Below, in pieces: positions 33,301 through 45,848 of a stretch of DNA of 64,000 bases. This stretch comes from Cephalotrichum gorgonifer (lineage: Eukaryota > Ascomycota > Sordariomycetes > Microascales > Microascaceae), in NCBI GenBank assembly GCA_900312665.1, contig ONZQ02000010.1, positions 806,001 to 870,000 on the forward strand, in the 5' to 3' direction. The position numbers and the translations under genes are program-made. Positions within the stretch are counted from its first letter, which is position 1. Every line of letters starts with the position of its first letter. The notes below the pieces were generated by a model. That model had not been told where the DNA came from. It worked only from the letters and a program-made list of their open reading frames with translations, and ran no database searches.

Positions 33301-33414
33301 AGCGGCAACAGACTGGTCGGCAGGGTGTGGCTGCTGCTGGGGAGTCGGCGCGGGCTGCTCGAGGTTATGAGGCTCAGCGACCCCATTGCCCTCGGCAACC
33401 CCGGGTTGCGCCAT
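30314..33414 (-). CDS. Q/P-rich probable nuclear protein of unknown function
   Basis: Two exons, 33414-33137 and 33005-30314, 989 residues. The 131-nt intron has GTATGT, a GCTAAT branch and ATCAG, and joins GLLKE to SDPTPSVLDKP. The N-terminal part holds KRKRDDE and PSKRAKSED, which look like nuclear localisation signals. The middle (residues about 150-530) is conserved-looking: IGFYHPELSDSS, AVGHYLDYTR, a GRMWWQKKGQ patch, an acidic stretch, and a helical block LLVTILQRLPPYAIAKLNGD. The C-terminal 400 residues are low-complexity Q/P/A/Y, with poly-Q runs. The layout resembles subunits of transcription or chromatin complexes, but I do not recognise the family and assign no function. An ATG start and coherent splice phase make the gene itself secure. 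Confidence 0.75.
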
Positions 33415-35422
33415 CGTTATCGACGTCGTGGTGATATTGCGGAACTCGGGCAGGCCGTGGTTTTGGCGATCGAGGGCGATGGGAAGGGTGGGTAGTGAGT
33501 GGAGAAATATTTCCTTGCGTCCCGCAAAGGAAGGAGACTTGCGCGCACGGAGGGCCCTCGGGGGGAGAGAGAGAAAAAGTCCGAGCCGTTATCGCCTGTG
33601 GGAGGGTAACAAGGGCAGATGAGGAGGTTACGTTCGAATTAAAGATGGTACCAGAAAGAAATGCGAAATGGCGTATGCGTATGGGTGGCTGAGGAAGGGA
33701 CTGGCGGCCAAAGAGGCGATGCGTTTTGGCTGTTGGACGACGGGGACGACAAATTCGCGACGCGCCGAGTCTGCTGGTGGATTGGAGAATTTGGAGTGGA
33801 GGGGAGAGTGTACGCCCGCCCGTTTGCTGGTGGGTCGTTGGCTGTCGGGTACTGCCTGCGGACTCTGCTCCCCTGATGATGGATTTCCAGCTTGTGGAGC
33901 TGTCAATACGTGCAGCGATGAAAATGGCAGTTTGCACGAAAGGTTGTTGGTTGAACGCGGTACAAGGCTGGGCGGATCTTTTTGGCGCAGATTTGCCGTG
34001 AGTTTGACCAGGGGATGTGCGGCCGTGCTTCGCTGGCTCTCTCAGAGTCAGGAAGTCCTGTCCACTGAACACACTGAAAGTGCGGTAGCGTCGTTGTCGT
34101 CGGTACTTGCACTTCGTGGTCCCTGGCCTGTGACCGACTAGGTGTTGGACTGCTGGCTGATCACAAGTGCGAACTAAGCGAAGCTGGGGGAAAAAACAGA
34201 ATGGAAGAGGAGAACCACGATAAGTGGATGACTAAGGTCCCATCGGCGACCCAGGAAACCAAACAAAGTTGGAAGAGCAGCAGGCTTCCCCACGAGATGG
34301 GAGGGCAAACAGAAGGGAAAGCTAGAATTTCCCTTCCTATCGGTGGCAAAGATAATGACAGAAATCGACGCCTTGAAATTTACACAAATCCCGAAAGCAA
34401 CTTGTTTTGCAGGGATATATGCCACCCAAGGGAGGCGAGACAACAGCGGCCCTGCTGCAATTGGTGGTCTGAAAAGTACCCAACACCTTTCTGTAGCATG
34501 ATACCAAAGTACGAGTACTTAATACTCGGGTGGGGGGAAGGTGTTGGTGGTCACGTGGGGGTGCTCCAAGTCCAAGTCCATCACAGGCATCACGGTTGCG
34601 CTAAGCATATGGTACATGGTGTACTAGTTAAGAGGCTTCTTCAAGGACAATGTGTCTATCCTAGACTCCCCTTCTCGCTGTCAATTCGCAACGTGCATTT
34701 ATCCAAAGAAAAAAAAAATAGACCGAATTTCAATCCTCTGTTCCGCGCGTGTTACGTCTCAGACGGTTTTATCCCTCCCCTAAGGGATTCGTGTCCTGTT
34801 GCATGATCTGCATGTCTCTAGAGTCCCAATCTAAGAGCACATTTCGGACACAACCCAAACACCAGGCTATCACTCATCACTCGTCGTCCGGTTCGGTGAG
34901 AATACCGTATGCTCTGTATTATACAGCTATAAAGCAGAAAGGCAGAAGAACCCCCGAATGACCCACCCCGTACCACCCATCGCCCTCCTCACACCATTCT
35001 ACCAGTCCGACCTCACAATCTCCCAACTGTAGAACTAAAATTGCTAAAGGAAGGATAGTGCCGCGTACATACGAGGAGAACTAGCCAGGGCGGTTTGCGA
35101 ACAGCCAACAATCATCGAAACTGTGAAGAAGGGGGCGTCTCGAAGGCGGTAATAACATGTGGGAATAGATATAGGAAACTCAAAAGGCTAACAGTCAACT
35201 GCGGTACAAGTGATGCCTGGATTAATGGAACCAGTTCCTTCTAATTCCTGTCGCGATTTCCACTTGAACGCCACGGAGGCTGCCACGACAGCCTCATGGA
35301 CCGCTGGAGGTTTGCAGCTCGCTACCAACCGCTCGTTGCCGACCGCTCGCTGCCAACCGCTAAACACTGCTGACCGCTACGTGCCGATCGCTGAATCCCG
35401 ACGCAACGGGCATTCCAATCAA
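33415..35422. other. Intergenic, 2.0 kb
   Basis: Promoter side of the Q/P-rich gene plus the 3' side of pep4. The longest frames here (up to 232 codons on the minus strand) overlap each other in several frames and show no family features; they appear to be chance frames in GC-rich DNA. No gene called. Confidence 0.4.
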
Positions 35423-36771
35423 TTATTTGGCGGTAGCGATACCGACACGGTGGTTGCCAAGGTCGTAGATGCTGTAGTATCGTCGGAGGAACGCATCTCC
35501 AAGAATGGCCAGGGGCCCAGTAGGGGCGGGGAAGTCCATGCCCTGGAAAGTCGAAATGCAGCTGCCCTGGATTTCCAGAATGTACTCCTCGGCGCTAAGA
35601 GGGAACTTGTGGCCCGCAAGCTCGAACGTGATGTCGGGGAGTTCGGCCTTCTTCGAGCACTCGACTGTGTACTGCCCGTTATAGCCGCGCTTAGCACCGA
35701 TCTCCTTGTTCAGGAGCTCGGCAAGCGCCGAGGGAAGAACGTTGAGGGAGGTGCCGGTATCAAGGATGACACCGGTGTTCTCGAGCTCGGCAGTCTCGTC
35801 ACCGAAGGAGATCGAGTCGAAGTCGACCTCCCAGTAAGCCTTCCGTCGGAGGGGGATGTAGGTAATGTCACCCTTGATGTGCTTCTCGTCGATGCCACCA
35901 AATATGACCTCGCTCTGACCGGCCTCGTCGGCAAGGTAGAAGGCGAAGACAGGCTCGTCGACAGCGCCCTCGTTGACCAGGTTGTAGAAAGGAGGTACTA
36001 TCCCGTTTACGGAGATGGTGTCGTAGCCGAGACCAAGAATGCCGTCGAAACGGCCGAAGGCGAAGGCAAGGCCGGGCTCCTTAGTAGCCTCGGCAAAGTC
36101 CTGCTTCTTGACCGTCAGGTCGCCAATGGTAAGGGTGTCTTGAGACACGAAGCCCGAGAGGCTACCAGAGCCGTAGTGGATCTCAAATTCGGTGCCGTTG
36201 GCCTTGTACGAGCTGGACTTCTTCGAGTCGTACTTGTTGTGAAGGTAGCAAGCGATGCTGCCGCACTCGGATGAGGGGACCCAGAGGTTGGAGCTGCCGG
36301 TGTCCAGGACGACCTTGAAGTCCTGGGGCGGGTTTCCGATGCTAATCTCGGAGAAGTCTATGACGAGCGGCGTGGTATTAGTATTGCAGTTGTTTCTACA
36401 CTGCGGAATGCTCGCGGGATAAACATACACTGAGCGTTCATGAAGTTGCTGACAGGCACAGGGTGGCCGCCCTCGGGTCTCACGACGTTAGTGCTGAAGA
36501 CAGCATCGCTGTGGTCCCGAGCGCCAGCTCGCGGACTACCCATGTACTTCTGGCCAAGCTGCTGAGCCTGGGCCTCGACGGGAACAGAAGCCTATTTGTG
36601 CGAAAGAGGACGGGCGTTAGAGCTGAGGTTGTTTACACGGGGGTGACACGAGCCGGGGCGAGGCTAACATACCAGCTGTTCCTCGAGAGGGATCTTCTGG
36701 AGCTTCATCTTGTGTACGGCGGCCTCCGAAGAGCCGAGCAGCACAGCTGCCGCAAGAATGGCGGACTTCAT
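35423..36771 (-). CDS. pep4: Vacuolar aspartic protease (proteinase A)
   Basis: Three exons: 36771-36673, 36591-36429 and 36357-35423; 398 residues, the standard length for fungal vacuolar proteinase A. The protein starts with a signal peptide (MKSAILAAAVLLGSSEA), then a propeptide with QLGQKYM and NFMNAQYFSEI, and the two catalytic motifs DTGSSNLWVPS and DTGTSLNVLPS. FGGID and the conserved ending ILGDAFLRRYYSIYDLG and VGIA are present. All three splice joins restore family-conserved sequence, and both introns have TCTAAC or ACTAAT branch sites. The enzyme is made as a zymogen in the secretory path and activates itself and other hydrolases in the vacuole. Nothing is missing. The long frames on the opposite strand are antisense shadows. 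Confidence 0.96.
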
Positions 36772-38512
36772 CTTGATTCGCTTTCGGCCTTTCGAGCGGG
36801 TGCGTCGGAGCCTTGAGATTCTGAAACGAAAGACCGCTGGAAACTTGCGATGGTCAACAGCGGATCGACAAAACGAAGCGTCGGTGATAAGTTTATCGAA
36901 CGAGTAGGTCGGGATAAATGGTGAGGAGAAAAACACGCAAGGACGAGAAGGTAAGGTCCTGTTGTGTTTGTTGACAGGAGGGGACGGGCGGAGATGGGAT
37001 GATGACGATGATAAGAGGTCGGCTGGGTGGGAAGGGCATTAAGTACGGGAAGAGGAAAGGACGGTCCTTATTGGGGATGGCGTTATGTGGGTCCAAGCGG
37101 GATACAATCATAACAGCGGAAAGGTACTTCTGTCAGCAGTACCATCAGGGTGGAATGACAAGTATCCAGCTGACCCTTTTAGTGCCAAGAGCTCCAGGCA
37201 CCAGGTATCTCCTGGCCAGTCTGGGGTAACTCCTTCTTGGACAAAACGGGTAACATGCGTCGCAACGCACCAGTACCTAGAGCTCTCGTGACGCAATCTA
37301 TTCCGAGGAACCCCACTATTCCCAGTGGCAACTTGAGCTAACAGAAGTGCCCCCTCTCGAGAGGACCATCGTCGTCCTAACTCCCGGACGGACATCCGGA
37401 GGACTTCCTGTCTATTCTCCACGATGAGCTCAGTCGTAAAATGTCAGAAGGCATGTTGGTTGCGCCATACTACAGTATAAAACGAGACATTATCCGTATT
37501 GAGCTCTTAGTGCGGTATTTGATTATCGATAAGAGCCTACACGGCTCCTTGTTTCGAGTCAGGCGGCACCCAGCTATTGCTCGGAGTGTGCTTCCTTATT
37601 CGTCGTAACCACGGTTGCTACCTCCCATCCAGGTCCCCTCCCGCCGCCCTCTGCGCCCCCCTCGAGTTGCAGCTGTCGGGAAGGTACATTTCTGGACCGA
37701 GGAACCATGCCAGGAACAACCCGTTTCGCATTGGTTTCTCGGTATTCAGCAATCAGCCCAGTGTTCTCACGCGGTTGGTCTGGACTGGCCAGACAAATGT
37801 ACCAGCACTAGCTCCTGCAACCGTGCTATGCTAGAAGACTGTTACATTTGTCCACCAGCCACGAAAGCCCTTCTTGCCATTTCAATGTTGCATGTATACA
37901 TGGCAGGTGGCCCTTGGGTTTATGTGGGACTGCTGGCTCTTCAGCGCAGAGTCCATAGGAATAAGCGACCTGCTCAGCAGGCCTCGTTCTCCCACTCACT
38001 CACATATGATGAGAACTTAAGAACATAATCCCGTCCAGACTGGCCAAGTAAATCTCAAATCCAACCGATTGAATACGCTCTAATCTATCAAAAACACCCT
38101 CTCCTCCTCCTCAAAAAAAAAGCACTCCTCCTCCCTTCATCCATCTTTTACTCCTCAGGTTAAAGCAAAACTCCGCCTCGACTCCTCCATCCAACCAATA
38201 GCCCCCTGCATAAACAAAAAAACGGGTAAAAAAACATTCGACATTCCTCAATCCCCCTCCTTCCCGTATGAATGAATGTTCAAATACTGTAGGAAGATAC
38301 GGTCTCGTTGAGAAAGGAAACGCGGGGGATTCTGAAGAGAGGTATAAAAGAGGAAAGGAAAAGAAACAAGAGGGGGAAAAAATGCCAGAAGTTAATACAA
38401 TGGTAGCACAAAAATCGGCGAGGATGTCCTCGCAACCAGACAGACTCCTTCGCCCCACGCGGACGAAACGCCCCCGAAAAACGAATGCTGCGCCCAGGGT
38501 CCCAAGCTCCAA
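36772..38512. other. Intergenic, 1.7 kb
   Basis: Upstream region of pep4 and downstream region of spt7. The spt7-side 400 bp are A-rich on the plus strand and look like 3' UTR. No gene supportable. Confidence 0.45.
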
Positions 38513-41500
38513 TCACCGATCAATACTCTCTGGGCTCATCATCCCATTAGCCTCGTCCTTATCCGTCTGGCTCGCACCACCCTGGCTCTGCACGCTATTC
38601 ATCCTCTCCATCGGGGCGCCCAGCGCCAGGACGGCCGGATTCGGCCCGACCCCGTTAAGGTTGGGGATGTTCTTCAGCTTCTTCGCGCCGCCCTTTTCGG
38701 GAGATCCGTTCAGCCCGATCTTCCCCTCGGCCATCTGCGCCTCGAGCTTCTTCTTCTTCCGCGCGAGCGCGATCTGCTCCTTCAGCGGCCTCTTCTGCGG
38801 CGAGGAGATCTTGCCAGTCGCGCCGAGACGCGGCCTCGGGCGCCTCTGCTTAGGAGGTAGATCCTCGTCTTCGAGAAGCGGCTGATCACTATTAGCGTGC
38901 AGCTTTGCGAGGAAGAAGTTCTTCGCGAGCCCGATCTGGCCCTGGATGTTCTCCTTCGTAACGGGTTCGGGAGGCGGGAGGGCCTCGAGGAGGTCGGCAA
39001 GAGTAACGCCGGGCACCTGCGACTGCTGGAACTGCCTCCGGACGCGGCTCTGCAGGAGGTGCAGGGGCACGGAGAGGGTGTCGAGGCCCAGCTCACTCTC
39101 GAGGCCGAGTGAGCGGAAGCCGAAGAAGTCTTCTCCGATCTCCTCGGCGAAGTCGCCGCTGACGAATTGCTCGCTGCCATCCTTGAACTCGCCAGCGCCG
39201 TCTGCACCGGCATCATTCCGTAGCGCGGGGCGGAGTAGGTCGGCGAGGTGACTCTTCATCCGGTCGTGGATGCTGCCGAGCTTCGTTCCAAGCCTGTTGA
39301 CGTCGTCCGAGGCATATGCCTCGAGCGACGCGACGCTGCAGCCGCTCTCCTCCAGGGTGTGGAGCAAGACTTCTTCCGGTGTGAACCGGGGCTGGGACCG
39401 GACTTCTTCGGAACCCGGCACGGGCTTCCTTTCTGCCTCCCGATATAGGTTGAACGTGCGGATGATTTTTTGGAAGTAGTCGGCCGCTACGTTCGTCAAA
39501 GTATCCACTGCGGCAGGCTGTAGTTCCTCGAAGCCGGCTTGGTACAAGACCTTGCCCACGGAGCGTTTCAGTGCGTCCTGGCAAGTATCTGGGGCCATGA
39601 CGGGACCTTGATCCGAGACGAAGTGCTGCTCAACATCGGCCTCCACAAAAGGCTCGTAGTTCGTCCGAGGAAATTGATTGGCGTATATCTGCACTGAATT
39701 AGTATATAGTATCTTGAAAGCCGGGGAAAGTCTACTGCGTAGCCTCGACGCACCTGTGTCTGGATCTGCATTTGCTTGATCACAGATATCTTGGTTGCCA
39801 ACCGCCTCGTCTCCTGGATTTGCCTAAGATTGGAATCCATCTTCTTGGTGAATTGGCTGACGGGCGCCTTGAAGTAGTCAGGGGGCACCAGGCTAAGGGA
39901 CCATTCGTGGTGGTTGATGACCTGCCCGTCGCCGTCTTCAGACCAGTGAAGTGTGGGCGTGACAGCGGGAACTATGCTCTGGGGTTGGTAATAGTCCGGG
40001 ATGACTCTCATATCCTCGCCCTCCAGTTCGTCTGCCAGTGTCTCCCCGTTGGTATTGTGCTCGTTCGCCGAGGGGGCAGATGGGTCGGCTTGAGAGGCAT
40101 TCGGTATGCCATGCGCGTCGGCTTGCTTTTCACCCTTCAAAAACCGCCGCATGCCAGCCTTGGATCTCAGCAACGCCGGCGCCTCGAGATTCAGGCAGTT
40201 GTCCTTGAAAAGGGTGTGCCTCTCCTTGGCAACTAGGGCGCGATCCTTTTTGGTCACCTGCTTCCAAACCTTGTATTCCTCGTCCTCGTACGCCTGCGCC
40301 GCAGCTTCCCCGAGCGCTTCGCCGAGTGCCATTTCATTAAGACTTGGGCCGTCCAGATCCATGGCATCGACATTGCTCCCGGCTCCTCCCGAGTGACCGT
40401 TGAGTCCGCTGGGGGTGGCGGATCCACCGATGGGTGTAGCGAAGCCGTTGCTCCCGTCAACCTCCGAGCCCTCCCGACCTTGTTTCGCTAACAACCCATT
40501 CAGCTGCAGAATGGGCTTCTGGTCGGGGGTCCCCTCCTTCTGGTTTGTCTGCGTCTTTCGGGATTTGTTGGAGCCCTTGGCGCCAGCCGCTTTGCGTCCA
40601 CGAGAGGACATGATGGGCTCGTCGTCGGAGTCCTCGCCAGCGTCATCGTCCCCTCCATTCTGTTTCCGTCGCTCCTCAGCCTCTACCTCCGCCCTCGAGC
40701 GGATGGTGAGGTCTGGAATCAGGGGGATAAGCTTCTCGGCTTCTCTCCTCATCCCATTTGCCATTCGACGCAGGGGGTGGCTCATATCTTGGTTATACCT
40801 CAGACAGTTGTCCCATATCAAGTTCAAGTCTGCCACAAAGTCCGCCTTTGATTTATACGTGAGAGACTTGAGCTTCTTCGTCATCGAACCGAGATCCATG
40901 GGCTGCTTGATGACTGTGGCGCGGCAAGATTAGAAAACCGAGACCAAAAAGCTGGTTGAAATACACGCTTAGCACTTACAGTTGTAGTAGTCGGGAGCAT
41001 CGCGCTTGTTAACTCTCGTCAGGAATGGGGTTGAATATTCGGTATGCGCCTTGAGTTCGGTCAAGACTTTCTCCAAGGCCTCGTAGAGATCTTCCTGGTT
41101 CACGTTTTCCTCGCTCGCCCATTTGCTCCTATTCTTCCTCACCTCGTTCATGAGGAGACGGAGTTCGGCGTCGGAGGCGCGCACTTGGTCGCGCTTCATA
41201 TCAATGCGGGCGATGAGGTGCTTGAGCGTAAGGCTAGAGGCGCCGAGGTTGGCGCTGCTCAGGGATCCATGGCCATTCTGGGCGTTGGCGTCGTTGGCGT
41301 TGCCGCTCTTATTATTGTTGTCCATCTCCGCCTGCAGCTGCTTCTCCGACTCCTCGAGCTGCTGCTGCTCGATCATGGCGGTGCGGTCATTCTCGAGGGT
41401 GTAGAAGAGCGTATGGAAGCTCTTGCGCACCTCCTCCTCGGTGGCCGTTCGGGCCTCCTCGAGTTTCTTGCGCGCATCTTCTATCGTCTTCGGATGGCTT

Positions 41501-42060
41501 TGTTGGGATCCCTCGTTATTCGTCTTATCACCTGCCCCCCCAGGGGACGTAGCGGAGTGTATCGGGGAACTACCGGATTTGGAGGGCGTAGGTAGCGCGG
41601 CGACTGCGGTGTCATCGCCGCCCTTGGCCTTGGAAGGCGATTCGGTCTCGGGTCCCCCATCTTCGTCTTCGTCGTCGTCATAGTCATCCTCGTCAATGGC
41701 TCTCCTAATCTTCTTGCGAGGAGGTTCCTGCGCCGGGGTGTGGTCGGTGGCGGGTGGTATCTCGGGAGTAGGAGCAAGAACGGGTCGTTCAAGTTCGGCG
41801 ATCGCGGTATCATTGTAACTACCGTCGTCGGCGAATAGGAGCGCGATCTTCGCCTCGCTCTTCCGATATAGGTCGGCGAAGTGAGCGCGTCGATGGTCGT
41901 CCTCGATATCGGATGCCTCAGGCATCAACGCTGGGGAGTTATCAACGGGAGTGTGGTTTCTCGAGGCAGCATCATCGATGTTGCGCTGGAATAAACGCGC
42001 ATTGGTCGCGTTAGACTTCCCGGGCGGCGGCCAGGCGTTCTGACCGTTCAGAGCGTACAT
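38513..42060 (-). CDS. spt7: SAGA complex subunit Spt7 (bromodomain and histone-fold)
   Basis: Three exons: 42060-40980, 40913-39754 and 39688-38513; 1138 residues. The bromodomain crosses the first intron: STPFLTRVNKRDAPDYYN joins FIKQPMDLGSMTKKL, followed by DLNLIWDNCLRYN (about residues 310-430). After a charged linker comes a helical segment, then the histone-fold pair for Ada1, with QDALKRSVGKVLYQAGFEEL and NVAADYFQKI (about 780-840). The tail contains ENIQGQIGLAKNFF and lysine-rich stretches. This order and size are those of fungal Spt7, which organises the SAGA coactivator in the nucleus. The N-terminal 300 residues are acidic and low-complexity. The second intron has a TACTAATT branch. 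Another SAGA/TFIID protein, TAF12, is about 28 kb away; I see no sign that this is more than chance. Confidence 0.92.
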
Positions 42061-42940
42061 TTTGTGCCCCTGGTGGATGGAAACGACTGTTGATAGCCCG
42101 CCGCCATACGCGAGGGGATGCGCCCGTGGATGGCCGGCGTCACGTCGCGTGGAATTGGCTTAAGATGGCATCTGATGAACGAGCGACATCGAAATAGATG
42201 GAATACGGAATCGGTTGACAAAAAAAGGGCCGTCGCGTGGGTGGTTTGATGGGCTGCGATGGATGCGTTTTGGCGTGTCTCTGTGAGGTGAGGTTAAAAG
42301 GATTTGGCGAGGCGTGTACTTCGGTACCGATTTCCCTGTTCAGCGGCGGTCGGCGGCTTTCTTTCTGGTGATGAGTGTGGTGTTTCCGCCGGATAGCGTG
42401 CGGAAGAGGTACTAGTACTTCCGCCACGACCAGGGAGGAGCGCTAAAATACAGGGGCATTCAAGCGTAAAAGTCGCAACTCATACATTACGATACGGATG
42501 ATCATCGAGTTTACAGAGATATCTATCGAAAATTCAGATCACGGCATTCGCTGAGCTGTCAGGCTGGTGACGCCACGGGAATCGGAAAGGGCAGCTTGTA
42601 CTTTGAAATTCTGGGGAAGCCGTTCAGTGTGGATGGCGCCAGGGAACGGTACCAATTCTTGTGGTCAGCACAGTGATATGTCACGTGACTCAAATCCATG
42701 GTACCAGCGACTGGGTACCACCCGCTTGAGTAGCGTTGACGACAAGTGGGTGGCGCGACGCAAGCCGTTGGGGAGCTTGCCTGGAATCCTACTGATGCGG
42801 CAACCTAGCTAGAGAAGATATATCTGTATTGGTGCCGTCAACCTCACAGGCAACATTCTGTCAATCCATCTCACTGACAAGACGCTTCTTTATCCCCCAT
42901 CATATTTTCGCAATATTAAATCCACAATACCGCACTCACA
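42061..42940. promoter_or_regulatory. Divergent promoter region, spt7 / VanZ-like gene
   Basis: 880 bp between two start codons facing apart. Near 42650-42720 the word GGTACCA occurs more than once. No gene seen. Confidence 0.45.
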
Positions 42941-43778
42941 ATGAGGATACGCCTTCCTTTCGCAGGTAAAGTAGTTTATCTCCCTTGCGCAGTCGCACCA
43001 CCTACCACCTACCAAGCCAAGCTCAGACGAGCTGTAGCATCTTGGCCCGTAGCCTCTCAACTCCCGGAAATTCGATACCCAACGGACAGACCACACCTTA
43101 GTGTTCCACACCAAGCTGCTACACCTGCTAATCAATGTCTCGCAACCTTTAGGAGTGTTCTTCTTCCTGCTGCTTATTGCCGGTTACGCCGGCCTAAGCT
43201 CCCTCCAAACCGGCGCCCACGTAAACGACAAATTCCTCCACTTCATCACGTTCCTCCTCCTCACGATCGTGTTCTACTGGGTAGTGGACACCAACCGCCG
43301 CCGTACTCTCAACCTTACCCTCATCGTCTGCACCGGCATCCTCGGCGTCGGCTCCGAGTTCCTCCAGAGCGTGATCCCCAACGGGCGAAACTTTGACTTC
43401 TTTGACATTGTCGCAAACGTGGCTGGGAGCTGCGCTGGCCTAGGGCTATGTACGTGGTATCACCTGAGGATGTTGGAGAGGAGGAGGATGCGGAGAAACT
43501 ATGACGCCGTTCCGGGAGGCGAAGAAGGGGATCTCGAGCTTGGCAATGGCCAGGAGAGTGGGGTTGTGGAGGGAGGTGCCGGGCCGACCACGCTCGAGGA
43601 GGAGGTTGACAACTGGGATGAGAATGCCATGGATGACTGGGATGATGGCGAGGAGGATGCGGACGCCACACTGAAGGATGGCCCGTCAAAGGATGGCCCG
43701 TCAAAGGATGCGCCGGTGAAGGAGACCGGAAAGGGGGCTGACTCTGGGGACATTGGAGACAGCAAGAGGAACGACTAG
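42941..43778 (+). CDS. VanZ-like family membrane protein
   Basis: Two exons, 42941-42965 (25 nt) and 43153-43778; 216 residues. The short first exon codes for MRIRLPFA, a start often seen in fungal VanZ-like proteins, and the 187-nt intron has a TGCTAATC branch. The product then has VFFFLLLIAGYAGLSS, NDKFLHFITFLLLTIVFYWV, TGILGVGSEFLQ and FDFFDIVANVAGSCAGLGLC. That is four membrane segments with the VanZ pattern (D-K-x-x-H-F, S-E-x-x-Q, D-x-x-D-x-x-A-N). The C-terminal 80 residues are acidic, with a repeated DGPSK unit. Bacterial VanZ gives teicoplanin resistance; the role of fungal members is not known to me. Without the intron the start would be misplaced upstream in a different frame. Confidence 0.85.
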
Positions 43779-44056
43779 TTTGGGTTCTGCTCGATGTTTG
43801 TCTACTTATGACTGGGAAGAAAAAAACGCCGGAGAGTCGTGTTTCTGGGCGCGGGCGTACGGGAGCTATATTATGTTTGTTACTCAGCCAGGAAGGTAAG
43901 TATACGGATGTCAAGTTAACGACGTATAGAGGATTAAGCTATGTATAAATATGAAGAAGCACGTCTTATCTATCATCTTCGAGGGCCGTAAGTAGGCAGG
44001 GAGACGCCAAATTATTCCGCGGCTTCCTTCCTAGAACTACTGCAAACATCTCCCGT
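43779..44056. other. Short convergent intergenic region
   Basis: 278 bp between the stop codons of the VanZ-like gene and the reductase gene. Nothing recognised. Confidence 0.5.
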
Positions 44057-45848
44057 TCACCAGCCAAAGTTCTCGCCATGCCAGACCACATCCCTCCCCC
44101 TCCTGACCCAGGGCGCAACGCTCTCCTTCACCACTTCTGTCATGCCCCTAGGCCCGCAAACCAAAACAGCGACCTTCGCATCCACATCCTCATCCCTGAA
44201 GACGTCGTCCACGATTTGCTTAAGATCCGGTCTCCCTCGCCCGTGTGGCAACGGCTGACTCCCGCGCCTCGCTCCCTCTCCGGCACGGGGCAGTACAAGC
44301 ATCTCAACAGACGACGACGCGGATGCAGTGCCATTGTAATGATCGGACGATCCAGGATACTTTCCGGTAACGAAGACGTGGACGTCTGGGTCATCGAGCA
44401 CGTCCGTTGGGGTACTGGCGGCTCCATTAGTGACCGTCACATCAGTCGATGAGGCCCAGCCAGCGTCGCTTGCAGTGCGGACGGCCCATGTGAGTTCCAC
44501 CTTCGCGGACGGGTTCGACCTTTTTAGGGCCTTGTAAACGGGAAGTGCGAACGAGGCCCCCACACCTCCGGCAACAAGGAGCACCCTGTCAACACCGGAG
44601 TCGACGAGGGACGGAAGCATCTTCGTGAAGGCGCCGAAGGGGCCCTCGATAGAGAGCGGGATCCTGGCATCTGCGCCTTCCTCCGCCAGCTTGACAAGCC
44701 TTGTCGTCATAGGGCCGTCCTGTTTCCTCGCTACGAGGACAACCTCCCCGGCCTCCTGCCTGACCTCTGCCACGGTGAAAGGGTTGAAGCAAAACTCGTA
44801 GACGAGGGAGTACAGGCTCCGCGGCCGCGCCCCCCAGGGGATGCTGAGGTACACGTGCGCGCCAGGCCGTTCCGCGAACTGGCTGATCTTCCGGGGAGGC
44901 AGCTTCGCGGTGACCTTGATGAGGGTGGTCCCCGGGACGACCTCGACCTTTGCCTGGGCCGTGGACGTGGTGATCTTCCGTACGACGAGGTCGACGACGA
45001 AGACGGCCAGGGCCTTGGTGATGTAGAACTGCGCTGACTTGGCGTGGACGAGCAGGAAGGCCGACGAGAGGAAGACTACGGACAAGTGGGTCACGAAGAA
45101 AATGCGGTACGAGTATTGCCGGGCCTTAGGGAGGGAGGTTCCGAGGAGGGTCGTGAATAAGACCATTGCCATTTCGCCGGGGAGCACCACCTCGTCGACC
45201 AGACGCTCGGGGAGGCGATTGAGCTGGTAGAAGAGGTTAAGGTAGAGGAGGACGTGGACGCAGAGGAAGAGATAGATGATGTAGCCGAGGGTGCGGTGGA
45301 AGCGGTTGATTTCCTCGTGGGAGGTGCGGAAGACGCGGGCGAAGGGGTTGATGGCTTTAAGGGACAGGAGGGTCTGGACAGGGATTTGGGATACGGCGAT
45401 GATGCCGAAGCGCTTTGTTACATGCGCATAGTCTGAATAGGCGGTTAGCGAGCCTGGCATGAGGGAGGCTCTTCGATGGGGTTTACTGACCTTCTCCAGT
45501 CCCGGCGATACAGAGAGTGAGAAGCCAGAAGGCCCATGCGACGCCAAATACCCATTGGTCCCTCCGGCCGAGCTCACCGGTGCTCGACATCGGCTCCGAA
45601 AGCCACCACCATAGTTTCCGCCCGCTGCTGCTCCTCCCAACCCTCCCCGAGGGGGGAATGGCCTCATAGGACGCGCGCTTACTCGATCGCCGCCCAAGGA
45701 CCCAGGATCCGAAACGGGCAAGAAGGTAGACGAGTCCTGGGATCAGAGCAGAAAAGTGGGCGTAGGTGCCAAAGGCGTCAAGGCTCTCACGACGGGCTGC
45801 CTTGTATTCCGGCGTAAGATCGGTAATGATTCTGTAGGGCCACTCCAT
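44057..45848 (-). CDS. Ferric-chelate reductase-like flavocytochrome (NOX/FRE superfamily)
   Basis: Two exons, 45848-45491 and 45432-44057; 577 residues. The splice joins TGE to DYAHVTKRFG, and the 58-nt intron has a GCTAACC branch. The N-terminal half has membrane helices with paired heme-ligand histidines: FRTSHEEINRFHRTLGY to FLCVHVLLYL, and FFVTHLSVVF to LLVHAKS. Next come the FAD-binding part (GAHVYLSIPWG, then R-P-R-S-L-Y-S) and the NAD(P)H-binding part (LLVAGGVGASFALPVYKAL, LVCGPRGM). It ends in WHGENFGW, with the aromatic-acidic ending usual for this superfamily. Members move electrons from NADPH across a membrane to ferric or cupric chelates; NADPH oxidases make superoxide with the same fold. 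I favour a metalloreductase because of length and lack of EF-hands, but the acceptor is not proven. Confidence 0.85.

Noticed and set aside
34201..34806. Plus-strand frame of 201 codons
   Set aside because: Mixed composition with no domain; isolated between promoter regions.
35210..36274. Plus-strand frame of 354 codons
   Set aside because: Antisense shadow of pep4.
8132..42060. TAF12 and Spt7, both SAGA proteins, in one window
   Set aside because: They are about 28 kb apart, on opposite strands and with unrelated genes between; no sign of functional linkage.
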